Origin: Candidatus Agrococcus pullicola
GTDB taxonomy: Bacteria; Actinomycetota; Actinomycetes; Actinomycetales; Microbacteriaceae
NCBI GenBank assembly: GCA_019115685.1
Contig: DXDC01000021.1
Location: 1-8,963 of the forward strand
Direction: 5' to 3'
Length of the DNA: 8,963 nt
Position 1 is the first letter of the stretch. Every line of letters starts with the position of its first letter. Below are positions 1 through 6,718 of this stretch, one piece after another. Both the position numbers and the translations under genes were made by a program. The notes under the pieces were generated by a model. That model did not search any database. It saw only the letters and a program-made list of their open reading frames with translations, and was not told the origin of the DNA.

Positions 1-121
1 TGTGGAGATTTTATTAAGCTCTCCGAGTATTTTCCCTAGAACGGCCTCTAATTTTCGCTGCAGCGGGTTTCAAAGCCAGCAAAGGCAGTTTCTGACGAGG
101 GGTCCCCCTACTATTTCGCCT
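1..121. other. Non-coding stretch downstream of dciA, probable dciA-gyrB gap
   Basis: No convincing gene is seen here on either strand. It follows the dciA stop on the minus strand, and in actinobacteria the next gene is normally gyrB, so this is probably the gap (or leader) before gyrB, which would lie outside the window. I found no clean -35/-10 pair. A short GC palindrome at 98-109 has too small a loop and no T-tract to call a terminator. Confidence 0.4.
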
Positions 122-619
122 TTACCCGTACGTATCGCGAGGGCCTCGACCGGGAACCCTTCTCTTCCCCCATCCGATACGGGGAGCGGCAGGTCCGTCG
201 AATCGAATTCGGCGAACGCTCGAGTCCGGAAACCGCTGCATGAGCTTCGTCAGGATGTCGCCGTGCATCATCCGCATCTGCTGGGCCCAGGCGGTCGAGG
301 AGCATCGCACGATCAGCACGTTGTCGATGATGTCTTCAGCGACCGTGAATTGGGCAGCACGCTCCCCCACGAGATCCTGCCATCCACTCACGACTTCCCC
401 ACGAGCGATGTCACGCGTCCAGCCGAACGTTTCGGTCGTGGTCCTCAAGATGTCTCCGAGCCCGCGCGGGTCCCGACCCTTGGAGAAGGGCTTCGATCCG
501 GCCTGTTCGGCGGCAGCCCTGCGGCGCCCATCGCGAGTGGTCTTTGCGGGATCCCCCATTTTGGTCCTGAACCGCAGCCACACTCGTTCTGCTTCTGTTG
601 CCGGAAGATTACGAGTCAT
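122..619 (-). CDS. dciA: DUF721 / DciA-family replication protein
   Basis: 165-residue protein of the DUF721 family. DciA proteins are the DnaB-helicase loaders or operators of bacteria that lack DnaC/DnaI; the Mycobacterium homologue next to recF has been linked to this role. The first ~45 residues are basic and low in complexity. The folded DUF721 core spans roughly residues 50-140 and includes GWQDLVGERAAQFTVAED and VLIVRCSSTAWAQQMRMM. The C-terminus carries the actinobacterial signature GRGPRDTYG. I chose the ATG at 617-619 because GAGG sits 6 nt upstream; an upstream in-frame start at 682 would extend further into recF and has no such support. The start overlaps the recF stop by 11 nt, which suggests translational coupling. 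Helicase loading is inferred from family and position. Confidence 0.9.
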   Translation of the reverse strand: MTRNLPATEAERVWLRFRTKMGDPAKTTRDGRRRAAAEQAGSKPFSKGRDPRGLGDILRTTTETFGWTRDIARGEVVSGWQDLVGERAAQFTVAEDIIDNVLIVRCSSTAWAQQMRMMHGDILTKLMQRFPDSSVRRIRFDGPAAPRIGWGKRRVPGRGPRDTYG

Positions 620-1709
620 CGGCGTCCTCGATTTCCCCGTCGGAGATTCTGATCTTCCTGTTGGCAAGTTCGCTGGGGACATCGTCTTCTACGGCCGCTG
701 TTATGAGCACCTGTTCGAAATCTTCTATCGCGGAGGCGAGACGATCGCGTCTCGTTGTATCGAGTTCAGCGAAGACATCATCAAGAATCAAAACGGGGTC
801 ACCTGCTGAATCTCCGCGCAGCAGTTGGGCTGACGCGAGTTTCAGTGACAGGGCATAGGACCACGACTCTCCGTGACTCGCATAGTGTCTCGCCAAGAGA
901 TCATTGAGTTGCAAGTGCAGGTCGTCACGATGGGGGCCCACGAGCGAGACCGCACGATCGAGCTCATCCTGGCGGCGCTGCTCAAGCATCGTACGGTAGT
1001 CGTCGGCGCTTGGCGGAACATTGGTCTCGAGTTCAAGCCGCGTCGCATGCTCGGCTCCGGCGATCGCTTGATACGCGTGATCCACGTGCGGGGCGAGATC
1101 TTGCACGATTCGTTGCCTCGCTGCTTCGAGCTCGAGGCCGAGCCCGACCATGCGGTCATCCCAAACGTCAAGCGTTGTCAGGTCCTCCGGCCGCATCCGC
1201 GTCTGCCGTGCTGACTTCAACAATGAATTGCGCTGACGCAAAACCTTCTCGTAGTCCGCAATGGTTCCCGCGAGCCGAGGCTGCCTGTGCACCACCAAGT
1301 CGTCCAGAAACTTTCGCCGACCTCCCGGTTCTCCTCGCACGATCGCCAGATCCTCCGGGGCGAACAGCACGACCTGCGCATACCGGGGCAGGTTCCGCAT
1401 GGGGATGCGCTTGCCTTGCGCCTGCGCCTTGTTCGCACCCTTTCGCTGCAGCTGCACGTCGACAGAGATCGTACGTGAGCCGTGCGTCAACTCTGACCGG
1501 ATGATGGCCGAATCTGCACCTGCGCGAACCAGCGCCGCCTCACCCGGAACCCTGTGGCTGCCTCCCGTTGCCAAGACGACAATGGCTTCGACAAGATTGG
1601 TCTTACCCTGCCCGTTCTTGCCAACGAACAGCGTTGAGCCCGGTTGAAGCCGAAGTTCTGCGCGCCGGTAATTTCGGTAGTCGGCGAGCTCTATCCGACT
1701 GACGTGCAT
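609..1709 (-). CDS. recF: DNA replication and repair protein RecF
   Basis: 366-residue SMC-like ATPase of the RecFOR pathway. It binds gapped DNA at stalled forks and helps load RecA onto SSB-coated single strands. Visible motifs are Walker A GKNGQGKT (residues 30-37), the GPHRDDL segment (258-264), the ABC-signature equivalent ASHGESWSYALSLKLAS (277-293, the usual actinobacterial form) and Walker B VLILDDVF (306-313) followed by AELD. Length is normal for the family (about 360-400). The ATG at 1707-1709 lies 3 nt after the dnaN stop, with only a weak Shine-Dalgarno, so translation is probably coupled to dnaN. The stop TAA at 609-611 lies inside the dciA start region. The gnd gene that often separates dnaN from recF in actinobacteria is missing. 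Confidence 0.97.
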   Translation of the reverse strand: MHVSRIELADYRNYRRAELRLQPGSTLFVGKNGQGKTNLVEAIVVLATGGSHRVPGEAALVRAGADSAIIRSELTHGSRTISVDVQLQRKGANKAQAQGKRIPMRNLPRYAQVVLFAPEDLAIVRGEPGGRRKFLDDLVVHRQPRLAGTIADYEKVLRQRNSLLKSARQTRMRPEDLTTLDVWDDRMVGLGLELEAARQRIVQDLAPHVDHAYQAIAGAEHATRLELETNVPPSADDYRTMLEQRRQDELDRAVSLVGPHRDDLHLQLNDLLARHYASHGESWSYALSLKLASAQLLRGDSAGDPVLILDDVFAELDTTRRDRLASAIEDFEQVLITAAVEDDVPSELANRKIRISDGEIEDADDS

Positions 1710-1712
1710 TGG

Positions 1713-2855
1713 TTACCGAATCAGCAGGTTCGGCTGGAGCAGGTACTTGAATTCGTCGGATGCCGGCTCATCGCGCGACGTCTGGCGGCTGATGAGCAGA
1801 GGGCCCGGTTTGTTGCTGTTCTCGCTCTTCGTGAACGCAATGCGGACGAATTCGCTGTGCGCGGCACCGAGGCCGTCGAGCAGGAACTGCGGTTTGATCG
1901 ACAGCACCGTATCCTCGCCATTCATGACGATGTCGATCGAGTCGCGGGATGCTGCCTGGTCACTGCCGGAGCCCTCTAGCGTCAGCGCATTGTCGGCGAA
2001 TGTGCACCGCAGCGCTGCTTCTCGGTCGAGGACGAGCTGCACACGCTTCGTCGCCTCGATCAACTCAGCGGTGTTGACGACCGAATAGTGGGGCGTCTCT
2101 GCCGGGAAGAGTCGACGAACCGGCGGGTAGTTCCCCTTGATGAGCAGCGTCGTCACCGTCTTGTCCCCCGCGGTGAACGCGATCTGCTGTCGATCCTCTG
2201 AATCCGACATCGTGATCTCGACCGTCTCGGCGCCCCCGAACATGCGGCCGACTTCCGCGAGCGTGCGCGACGGAACGAGAGCCTGCAGCGCATCCCCGGC
2301 CTCGCCGCCATCCCACTCGATGCTCTTGACCGATACGCGATACCGGTCGGTCGCGATGAGGGTGAGTTCGTGCTCGTTCGCCTCGAGCTGCACACCGGTG
2401 ATGACGGGCGTAACGTCTTCCTTCGAAGCTGCAATGGAAACCTGTGCAATGGCCTCGGCAAATGCGGCACCCCGGACCAATCCCGTTCGGCCGGTGACTT
2501 CAGGAGTTGTGGGGTACTCCTCGATCGGCATCCGCTGCAGTTTGGTTTCCCACGACCCTGCCCGGACGACGAGAGCGTTGTCCACTTCCTCGACGACAAC
2601 CGTGTCGGTTTTCAGACTGCCAGCAATGTTCGCCAGCATCGGGCCCAGGATCAGCACACTGCCTTCGTCCTGCACGTCGGCCTGCACGCTGGTGCGGGAG
2701 GAAACTTCGTAATCGAAAGCCGAGAATTCGACGCGGTCACCCGTGGCGGTGATCTTCACACCCATCAGGATCGGCAAAGTAGTGCGAGCAGGTAGCAGTT
2801 TTGCTGTGAACGACACTGCGTCCTTGAAGACATCGCGATTGATGACGAACTTCAC
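1713..2855 (-). CDS. dnaN: DNA polymerase III beta subunit (sliding clamp)
   Basis: 380-residue beta clamp. It forms a ring dimer around DNA that tethers the replicative polymerase and recruits other replication and repair proteins. The sequence begins MKFVINRDVFKDAVSFTAKL and shows three clamp-fold domains at about residues 1-125, 126-255 and 256-380. Recognisable segments are LPARTTLPILMGVKI (domain 1), LIATDRYRVSVKSI (domain 2, around the TDRYR clamp motif) and KYLLQPNLLIR at the end, matching the usual Y-L-x-P-x-x-L tail. I chose the GTG at 2853-2855: it gives the canonical MKF N-terminus and has GAGAGGGA about 8 nt upstream. Upstream in-frame sequence back to 2942 lacks homology. The gene is first after the putative oriC and shares its direction with dnaA, recF and dciA. 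Confidence 0.97.
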   Translation of the reverse strand: MKFVINRDVFKDAVSFTAKLLPARTTLPILMGVKITATGDRVEFSAFDYEVSSRTSVQADVQDEGSVLILGPMLANIAGSLKTDTVVVEEVDNALVVRAGSWETKLQRMPIEEYPTTPEVTGRTGLVRGAAFAEAIAQVSIAASKEDVTPVITGVQLEANEHELTLIATDRYRVSVKSIEWDGGEAGDALQALVPSRTLAEVGRMFGGAETVEITMSDSEDRQQIAFTAGDKTVTTLLIKGNYPPVRRLFPAETPHYSVVNTAELIEATKRVQLVLDREAALRCTFADNALTLEGSGSDQAASRDSIDIVMNGEDTVLSIKPQFLLDGLGAAHSEFVRIAFTKSENSNKPGPLLISRQTSRDEPASDEFKYLLQPNLLIR

Positions 2856-3128
2856 TGGCCCATTCCCTCTCGTAGATCTGCTCGGTAATTGTGTCATATA
2901 CCAGGGGTGTCGGGGGTACCTAGTCAGAACACACAGTCCCAATCGCAGAAGGTTGTCGACTCACTGGATCTTCCTTCTTCTCAGTCATAGTCATAACCGT
3001 TGTGGACACTGTGCAGAACTTCAAGGTGCGTTACTCCGACATGGAAACTACAACCGTGAAAGATGTGGAACGGGGCATGTGTTCTGTTATGACTTTGTGA
3101 ACAGCGCTGAGAATTACAACAATGTCAT

Positions 3129-3161
3129 TCCACAAGCGGCACATGTTCTGTCCACAAGCGG
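3129..3161 (+). repeat. 11-bp direct repeat carrying DnaA-box cores in oriC
   Basis: TCCACAAGCGG occurs exactly at 3129-3139 and 3151-3161, start to start 22 bp, about two DNA helical turns. The TCCACA part is the conserved half of an actinobacterial DnaA box. The second copy belongs to the good box CTGTCCACA, while the first copy has a poor 5' half (CATTCCACA). The shared GCGG flank suggests a duplicated unit rather than two independent boxes. Confidence 0.75.
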
Positions 3162-3244
3162 ATGGGTGTCGTGCACAACCTATCCACATGAAGTTCACAT
3201 TGAAGGTTTTGGGCGACCGTTCGGATTTCGGGCGTGCGAGAATG

Positions 3245-3262
3245 CCGCCGTTTCATCGGCGG
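3245..3262 (-). terminator. Hairpin after dnaA, possible weak terminator
   Basis: On the minus strand, starting 16 nt past the dnaA stop, CCGCCG and CGGCGG form a 6-bp GC stem around the loop ATGAAA. No T-run follows (the next bases are CATTCTCGC), so this is a weak candidate intrinsic terminator. It may only slow transcription entering oriC. Confidence 0.4.
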
Positions 3263-3278
3263 GAGGCGAATCCGACCC

Positions 3279-4676
3279 TTAGGCGCGAGCGGAGCGCTTG
3301 AGACGGGTAGTGAGTTCGGTGACTTGCGTGTAGACGGATCGGCGCTCCTTCATGAGCTTCTCGATCTTCTTGTTCGCATACATGACGGTTGTGTGGTCGC
3401 GGTTGCCGAACAGCTGCCCTATTTTCGGCAGTGACAGATTCGTGAGCTCACGGCACAGGTACATGGCGATCTGGCGAGCACGCGCGATCGTCTGCGACCG
3501 TGATGACCCGTAGAGGTCATCCTCGGTGAGCTCGAAGTACGCGGCGGTCTGCGAGATGATCTCGCTCGGCCCGATCTCTGTTCGATCCTCGCTCGTGATC
3601 GAGTTCTTGAGGACGGTCTGCGCGAGTTCGAGGTTGATCGGCAGCTTGTTGAGACTTGCGAATGCCGTGACACGGATGAGTGCGCCTTCGAGCTCGCGAA
3701 TGTTCGATCGAACCTTATCGGCGATGAACGTCAGGATCTCATCCTCGATGACCATACGATCCATCTGCGCCTTCTTCCGCAGAATGGCAATGCGTGTTTC
3801 GAGATCGGGCGCCGTGACATCGGTGATAAGTCCCCATTCGAAGCGACTCACCATGCGCGACTCGAAGCCCGTGAGGTGCTTCGGCTGAACATCCGAGGTG
3901 ATCACGACCTGCTTGTTGTGGTCGTGCAGGGTATTGAACAGGTGAAAGAATGCTTCCTGCGTTGAATCGCGACCCTGCAGAAACTGAATGTCATCGATCA
4001 GGAGCACATCGATGTCGCGATACCTTGTCTGGAACATCTGACCCTGATTGTTGGCGATCGCGTTGATGAAGTCGTTCGTGAACTCTTCGCTTGAAACATA
4101 CTTGACGCGGATTCCGGGGTACAGCGACTCCCCGTAGTTTCCTATCCCGTGCAGAAGGTGCGTCTTACCGAGCCCCGATTCGCCATAGATGAACAGCGGG
4201 TTGTAGGCCTTGGCCGGGAGTTCCGCAACAGCGAGGGCAGCCGCGTGCGCGAAGCGGTTGGAACTGCCGATGACGAAACTGTCGAAGGTGTACTTCGCGT
4301 TGAGTGTGGATTCCGCACGTCGCGGAGGCAGCTGCTTCGCGGGTGCTTCAGGTGCTGCCTCCGCGAGCGACGCCGGTTCGTCGGGGGTATCCGGGAGGGC
4401 CTCTTCGGCTTGCAGTTCCGGGTTGACGACGATCTTGAACGATCCGATGTCATCAGAGTTCTCCACAAGCGCATCCACAATAGGAATGCGGAGCCGCTGC
4501 TCGATCATGTCGCGCGTGAGGTCATTCGGAACCTCGAGATACAGCACGTTGCCGAGAGCTCCCTGGGGTTCTACGAGGTCAAGAAAACCCCGTAAAGACG
4601 CGACTATCCGGTTATCCTCGCTCAGGCGGTCGAGTACCGCTGACCAGAGCTGGTCAGTCGCTTGCTCAGTCGCCAT
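3279..4676 (-). CDS. dnaA: Chromosomal replication initiator protein DnaA
   Basis: 465-residue AAA+ initiator that binds DnaA boxes, oligomerises with ATP and opens oriC. Domain I (about 1-85) starts [13 protein letters not shown]. Domain II (about 86-125) is a short linker rich in acidic residues, Ala and Pro, much shorter than in Streptomyces. Domain III (about 126-345) has Walker A GESGLGKT (165-172), Walker B LLIDDIQF (225-232) and the [13 protein letters not shown] region (270-282). Domain IV (about 370-465) carries [17 protein letters not shown] (391-407) and the DNA-contacting helix around RDHTTV (426-431). The box-contact motif reads GNRDHTT where most homologues have GGRDHTT. I chose the ATG at 4674-4676 because it gives the usual domain I start; AGGAAGG lies somewhat far upstream. 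A DnaA box about 30 bp upstream suggests autoregulation. Confidence 0.98.
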   Translation of the reverse strand: MATEQATDQLWSAVLDRLSEDNRIVASLRGFLDLVEPQGALGNVLYLEVPNDLTRDMIEQRLRIPIVDALVENSDDIGSFKIVVNPELQAEEALPDTPDEPASLAEAAPEAPAKQLPPRRAESTLNAKYTFDSFVIGSSNRFAHAAALAVAELPAKAYNPLFIYGESGLGKTHLLHGIGNYGESLYPGIRVKYVSSEEFTNDFINAIANNQGQMFQTRYRDIDVLLIDDIQFLQGRDSTQEAFFHLFNTLHDHNKQVVITSDVQPKHLTGFESRMVSRFEWGLITDVTAPDLETRIAILRKKAQMDRMVIEDEILTFIADKVRSNIRELEGALIRVTAFASLNKLPINLELAQTVLKNSITSEDRTEIGPSEIISQTAAYFELTEDDLYGSSRSQTIARARQIAMYLCRELTNLSLPKIGQLFGNRDHTTVMYANKKIEKLMKERRSVYTQVTELTTRLKRSARA

Positions 4677-4705
4677 GTCCCGCGCCGCACCTTCCTGTTT
4701 GGAGT

Positions 4706-4740
4706 TTGTCCACAGAGTTATCCCCAAGGATAAGTGGGGA
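4706..4740 (-). promoter_or_regulatory. DnaA boxes and inverted repeats upstream of dnaA
   Basis: TTGTCCACA (4706-4714) is a perfect actinobacterial DnaA box, and TTATCCCCA (4718-4726) is a one-mismatch box in the same orientation. The second overlaps an inverted repeat, TTATCC-CCAA-GGATAA (4718-4733), and TCCCC (4721-4725) can also pair with GGGGA (4736-4740). The group ends 30 bp before the dnaA ATG, where bound DnaA could repress its own gene. I did not find a convincing -35/-10 pair for dnaA nearby. Confidence 0.65.
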
Positions 4741-4871
4741 GGCTCGCTCTGCGGAATCGAGTCAACAGCCTCGTCACCGCATCGGATTCCATAGAGTCTG
4801 CACCGATAGCCCCGTCCTTGCAAGTCTGTGTGTATTGCACTCGGCATGTCGTGAATCCTGTTTGCCCCGGG

Positions 4872-4901
4872 TTGACGGAAAGATTGCAAGTCGCGTACCA
4901 T
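4872..4901 (+). promoter_or_regulatory. Candidate promoter of the rpmH-rnpA-yidD-yidC run
   Basis: TTGACG (4872-4877) and TACCAT (4896-4901) fit a housekeeping -35 and an actinobacterial TANNNT -10 with an 18-bp spacer. Transcription would begin near 4908, leaving a leader of about 60 nt before rpmH. This is the best promoter match I found in the dnaA-rpmH divergent gap. Confidence 0.55.
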
Positions 4902-4969
4902 AAACAGGTTGCCTCACGGCCACTTCAAGCTTCCGGGTCACATTACCCGCTGTACCTGTACGGAGAATC

Positions 4970-5107
4970 ATGAGCAAGCGCACGTTCCAGCCCAACAACC
5001 GCCGCCGCGCCAAGAAGCACGGCTTCCGTCTGCGTATGCGTACGCGCGCCGGTCGTTCGATCCTTGCTGCGCGTCGTCGTAAGGGCCGCAGCAGCCTCTC
5101 GGCCTAG
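4970..5107 (+). CDS. rpmH: 50S ribosomal protein L34
   Basis: 45-residue, very basic protein [20 protein letters not shown]..., the typical length and sequence of bL34, a component of the large ribosomal subunit. The segment [20 protein letters not shown] (residues 17-36) is the family signature. The ATG at 4970-4972 has GGAGAA just upstream (4962-4967), rather close to the start. It is divergent from dnaA and is the first gene of the plus-strand run; rnpA starts 12 nt after its stop. The rpmH-rnpA pair beside dnaA is one of the most conserved bacterial gene arrangements. Confidence 0.98.
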   Translation: MSKRTFQPNNRRRAKKHGFRLRMRTRAGRSILAARRRKGRSSLSA

Positions 5108-5119
5108 GCCGCGTACCCG

Positions 5120-5440
5120 GTGTTGGCCAAGGCGCACCGGATTCGGCGTGGCGAAGACTTTCGCCGCGTAATCCGGTCCGGCAAACGGGTCAGCACTCCC
5201 TACGCAGTCGTGCATATCGCCGCCGGCAGCTCTGACGTGAGCCGATTCGGGTTCATCGTCTCGAAGCGTGTCGGCGGCGCTGTCGTGCGCAATCGTCTCA
5301 AGCGTCAGCTTTCCGAGCTCGTACGTCGTCATCTGCCCGAAGCCGAACCCCGAGATGTCGTATTCAGAGTCCTCCCTGCGGCGAAGGATGCCGACTTCGC
5401 TACACTTGACGCGGGAATCATGCCCAAGGTGATGCCTTGA
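5120..5440 (+). CDS. rnpA: Ribonuclease P protein component
   Basis: 106-residue protein subunit of RNase P. It binds the catalytic RNA and the 5' leader of pre-tRNAs to support maturation. The N-terminus AKAHRIRRGEDFRRVIRSGKR and the RNR segment VVRNRLKRQL (residues 55-64) are diagnostic; the RNR basic cluster contacts the RNA. The C-terminus RDVVFRVLPAAKDADFATLD matches the family, but the protein ends a little early compared with the usual 110-130 residues. The start is the GTG at 5120-5122, 12 nt after rpmH, with no strong Shine-Dalgarno, so coupling to rpmH is likely. Its stop overlaps the yidD start by 4 nt. Confidence 0.95.
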   Translation: MLAKAHRIRRGEDFRRVIRSGKRVSTPYAVVHIAAGSSDVSRFGFIVSKRVGGAVVRNRLKRQLSELVRRHLPEAEPRDVVFRVLPAAKDADFATLDAGIMPKVMP

Positions 5441-5730
5441 TTACGCAAGCGTTGTTGTTACCGCGAAACGTGTGTGTCGCGATCCTGGTGGTGTACCGGA
5501 GGCTCATTTCGCCGCTGTACGGTGACGTGTGTCGGTACTACCCGAGCTGTTCGCGATACGCGCTGGAGGCGATTCAACAGTGGGGCGTTATCCGAGGCAT
5601 TGGTCTTGGGTCCTGGCGCATCCTTCGCTGCAGTCCGTGGGCGGCTGGCGGCGTCGACGACATACCTGAACCAAAGTCCCGTTATCGGGTAACCAGATAC
5701 GGCTTCGTAGCCGCAAAGGAGAGAAGCTAA
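5437..5730 (+). CDS. yidD: Membrane protein insertion efficiency factor YidD
   Basis: 97-residue protein of the YidD (DUF37, alpha-hemolysin-like) family, a small membrane-associated factor that aids YidC-dependent insertion. Diagnostic segments are YRRLISPLYGD (20-30), CRYYPSCSRYALEAI (32-46), and RILRCSPWAAGGVDDIP (61-77), with the conserved cysteines at 32, 38 and 65. The N-terminal ~22 residues are hydrophobic and probably membrane-facing. The start is taken as TTG at 5437-5439, overlapping the rnpA stop as TTGA, with AAGGTG a few bases upstream inside rnpA; the next in-frame candidate, a GTG at residue 12, would cut into the N-terminal hydrophobic stretch. The stop TAA abuts the yidC start directly. 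Confidence 0.93.
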   Translation: MITQALLLPRNVCVAILVVYRRLISPLYGDVCRYYPSCSRYALEAIQQWGVIRGIGLGSWRILRCSPWAAGGVDDIPEPKSRYRVTRYGFVAAKERS

Positions 5731-6693
5731 GTGCTCGAATTCTTCGACATGCTGATGTGGCCGATCAAGTGGCTGCTGGAAGCCGTCCTGGTCGGGTTCC
5801 ACTGGGTTATCGAACAGGCCGGCATGGATCCCGCGTCCGGTCTTGCCTGGATTCTTTCGATTGCCGGACTCGTTCTCGTCGTCCGTACGGCGATGATTCC
5901 TTTGACGATCAAGCAGATCAAGTCCTCTCGGAAAGCGCTTGAAGTAGCGCCCGAGGTCAAAAAGATCCAGGACAAATACAAGGGTAAGAAGGACAATCTC
6001 AGTCGAGAGGCCATGAACCGCGAGGTCATGGATGTCTACAAGCGCGCCGGGACCAACCCCATGGCGAGCTGTCTGCCGTTGCTGGTCCAGATGCCGATCT
6101 TCCTGGGTCTGGTGCAGGTACTGAACACTGCCAACCAGGGTCGCGCCGGCGTCGGTGCAATGGCGGAGCCGCTTGCCCTGCAATTCCAGCAAGCTTCGCT
6201 GTTCGATCTCGTGCCACTGCATATGAGCCTCGAAGCCGGTGTTGCCGATTGGAACTGGCCGGTCATTCTTACTGCCGGCATCCTCACCGTGATCATGGTT
6301 TCGGCGCAGTTCTACACGCAACTCCAGATCATGACGAAGAACCAGACTCCTCAGATGAAGGAGTCGCCGATGTACAAGCAGCAGCGCATCATGCTGTACA
6401 TCATCCCGTTCTTCCTGCTGATCACGGCCTGGATCTTCCCGCTCGCGACCATGTTCTACTGGCTCGTGTCCAACATCTACACGCTGGTGCAGCAGTTGAT
6501 TATCATCAACAGGATGCCGAACCCGGGTTCGGATGCTGCTCGTGCCCGTGAAGAACGGATGGCTCGAAAGCGTCAACGACTCGGACTCCCCCCTGTCGAC
6601 GAAGACGGGGATACGGCTGAAGAAGAGAATCTGATCCAGAACCTGCAGCGAAAGCAACCCAGGCGCAAGGGCTCTCGATCGGATCGCAAGTAG
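5731..6693 (+). CDS. yidC: Membrane protein insertase YidC (Oxa1/Alb3 family)
   Basis: 320-residue insertase that places membrane proteins into the cytoplasmic membrane, alone or with SecYEG. It is the short Gram-positive form without the large periplasmic domain of E. coli YidC. Hydrophobic segments lie at about 8-28, 38-60, 113-131, 176-194 and 222-262 (two helices). Arg52, in VVRTAMIPLTIKQIKSSR, fits the conserved groove arginine used for substrate insertion. The cytoplasmic loop LEVAPEVKKIQDKYKGKKDN and the TNPMASCLPLLVQMPIFLGL motif (108-127) are diagnostic. The C-terminal tail (about 263-320) is highly charged, Arg/Lys-rich, and may touch the ribosome. The GTG start immediately follows the yidD stop, with AAGGAG at 5716-5721. 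Confidence 0.97.
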   Translation: MLEFFDMLMWPIKWLLEAVLVGFHWVIEQAGMDPASGLAWILSIAGLVLVVRTAMIPLTIKQIKSSRKALEVAPEVKKIQDKYKGKKDNLSREAMNREVMDVYKRAGTNPMASCLPLLVQMPIFLGLVQVLNTANQGRAGVGAMAEPLALQFQQASLFDLVPLHMSLEAGVADWNWPVILTAGILTVIMVSAQFYTQLQIMTKNQTPQMKESPMYKQQRIMLYIIPFFLLITAWIFPLATMFYWLVSNIYTLVQQLIIINRMPNPGSDAARAREERMARKRQRLGLPPVDEDGDTAEEENLIQNLQRKQPRRKGSRSDRK

Positions 6694-6718
6694 CTCCTCC
6701 CGAAGAACGGATTGATTG

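Larger units (their letters stand above)
2856..3278. other. oriC: Putative chromosomal replication origin (oriC), dnaA-dnaN intergenic
   Basis: 423-bp gene-free gap between dnaA and dnaN, the usual actinobacterial origin position. The actinobacterial DnaA box is close to TTGTCCACA. Near matches are TGTGGACAC (3001-3009, minus orientation), TGTGAACAG (3096-3104, minus), CTGTCCACA (3148-3156, plus) and CTATCCACA (3180-3188, plus), each one mismatch away. Weaker copies are at 3064-3072, 3126-3134, 3169-3177 and 3191-3199. TCCACAAGCGG is repeated exactly at 3129-3139 and 3151-3161. Minus-oriented cores lie left of about 3100 and plus-oriented ones right of about 3130. No strongly AT-rich unwinding element stands out; 3107-3130 and 2971-2998 are the most AT-rich parts. 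Origin function is inferred from position and boxes. Confidence 0.85.

Noticed and set aside
98..109. AGGGGTCCCCCT palindrome as a terminator after dciA
   Set aside because: The stem leaves a loop of about 2 nt and no T-tract follows on the minus strand.
2..652. 216-codon plus-strand ORF at the window start
   Set aside because: It is antisense to dciA, low in complexity (Pro, Ser, Arg) and lacks a family resemblance.
2856..2942. 29-residue N-terminal extension of DnaN
   Set aside because: Beta clamps begin with MKF; the extension resembles no clamp sequence, and the GTG at 2855 has a good Shine-Dalgarno.
2743..3282. 179-codon plus-strand ORF across oriC
   Set aside because: It covers the dnaN start and the DnaA-box array, has no ribosome binding support and no recognisable protein features.
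4677..4901. 75-residue N-terminal extension of DnaA
   Set aside because: It would run through the DnaA boxes and the divergent promoter region; domain I begins naturally at the ATG at 4676.
5458..6657. 399-codon minus-strand ORF antisense to yidD and yidC
   Set aside because: It mirrors two well-supported genes, its protein is rich in His, Asp and Arg with no recognisable domain, and long antisense frames are common in GC-rich DNA.
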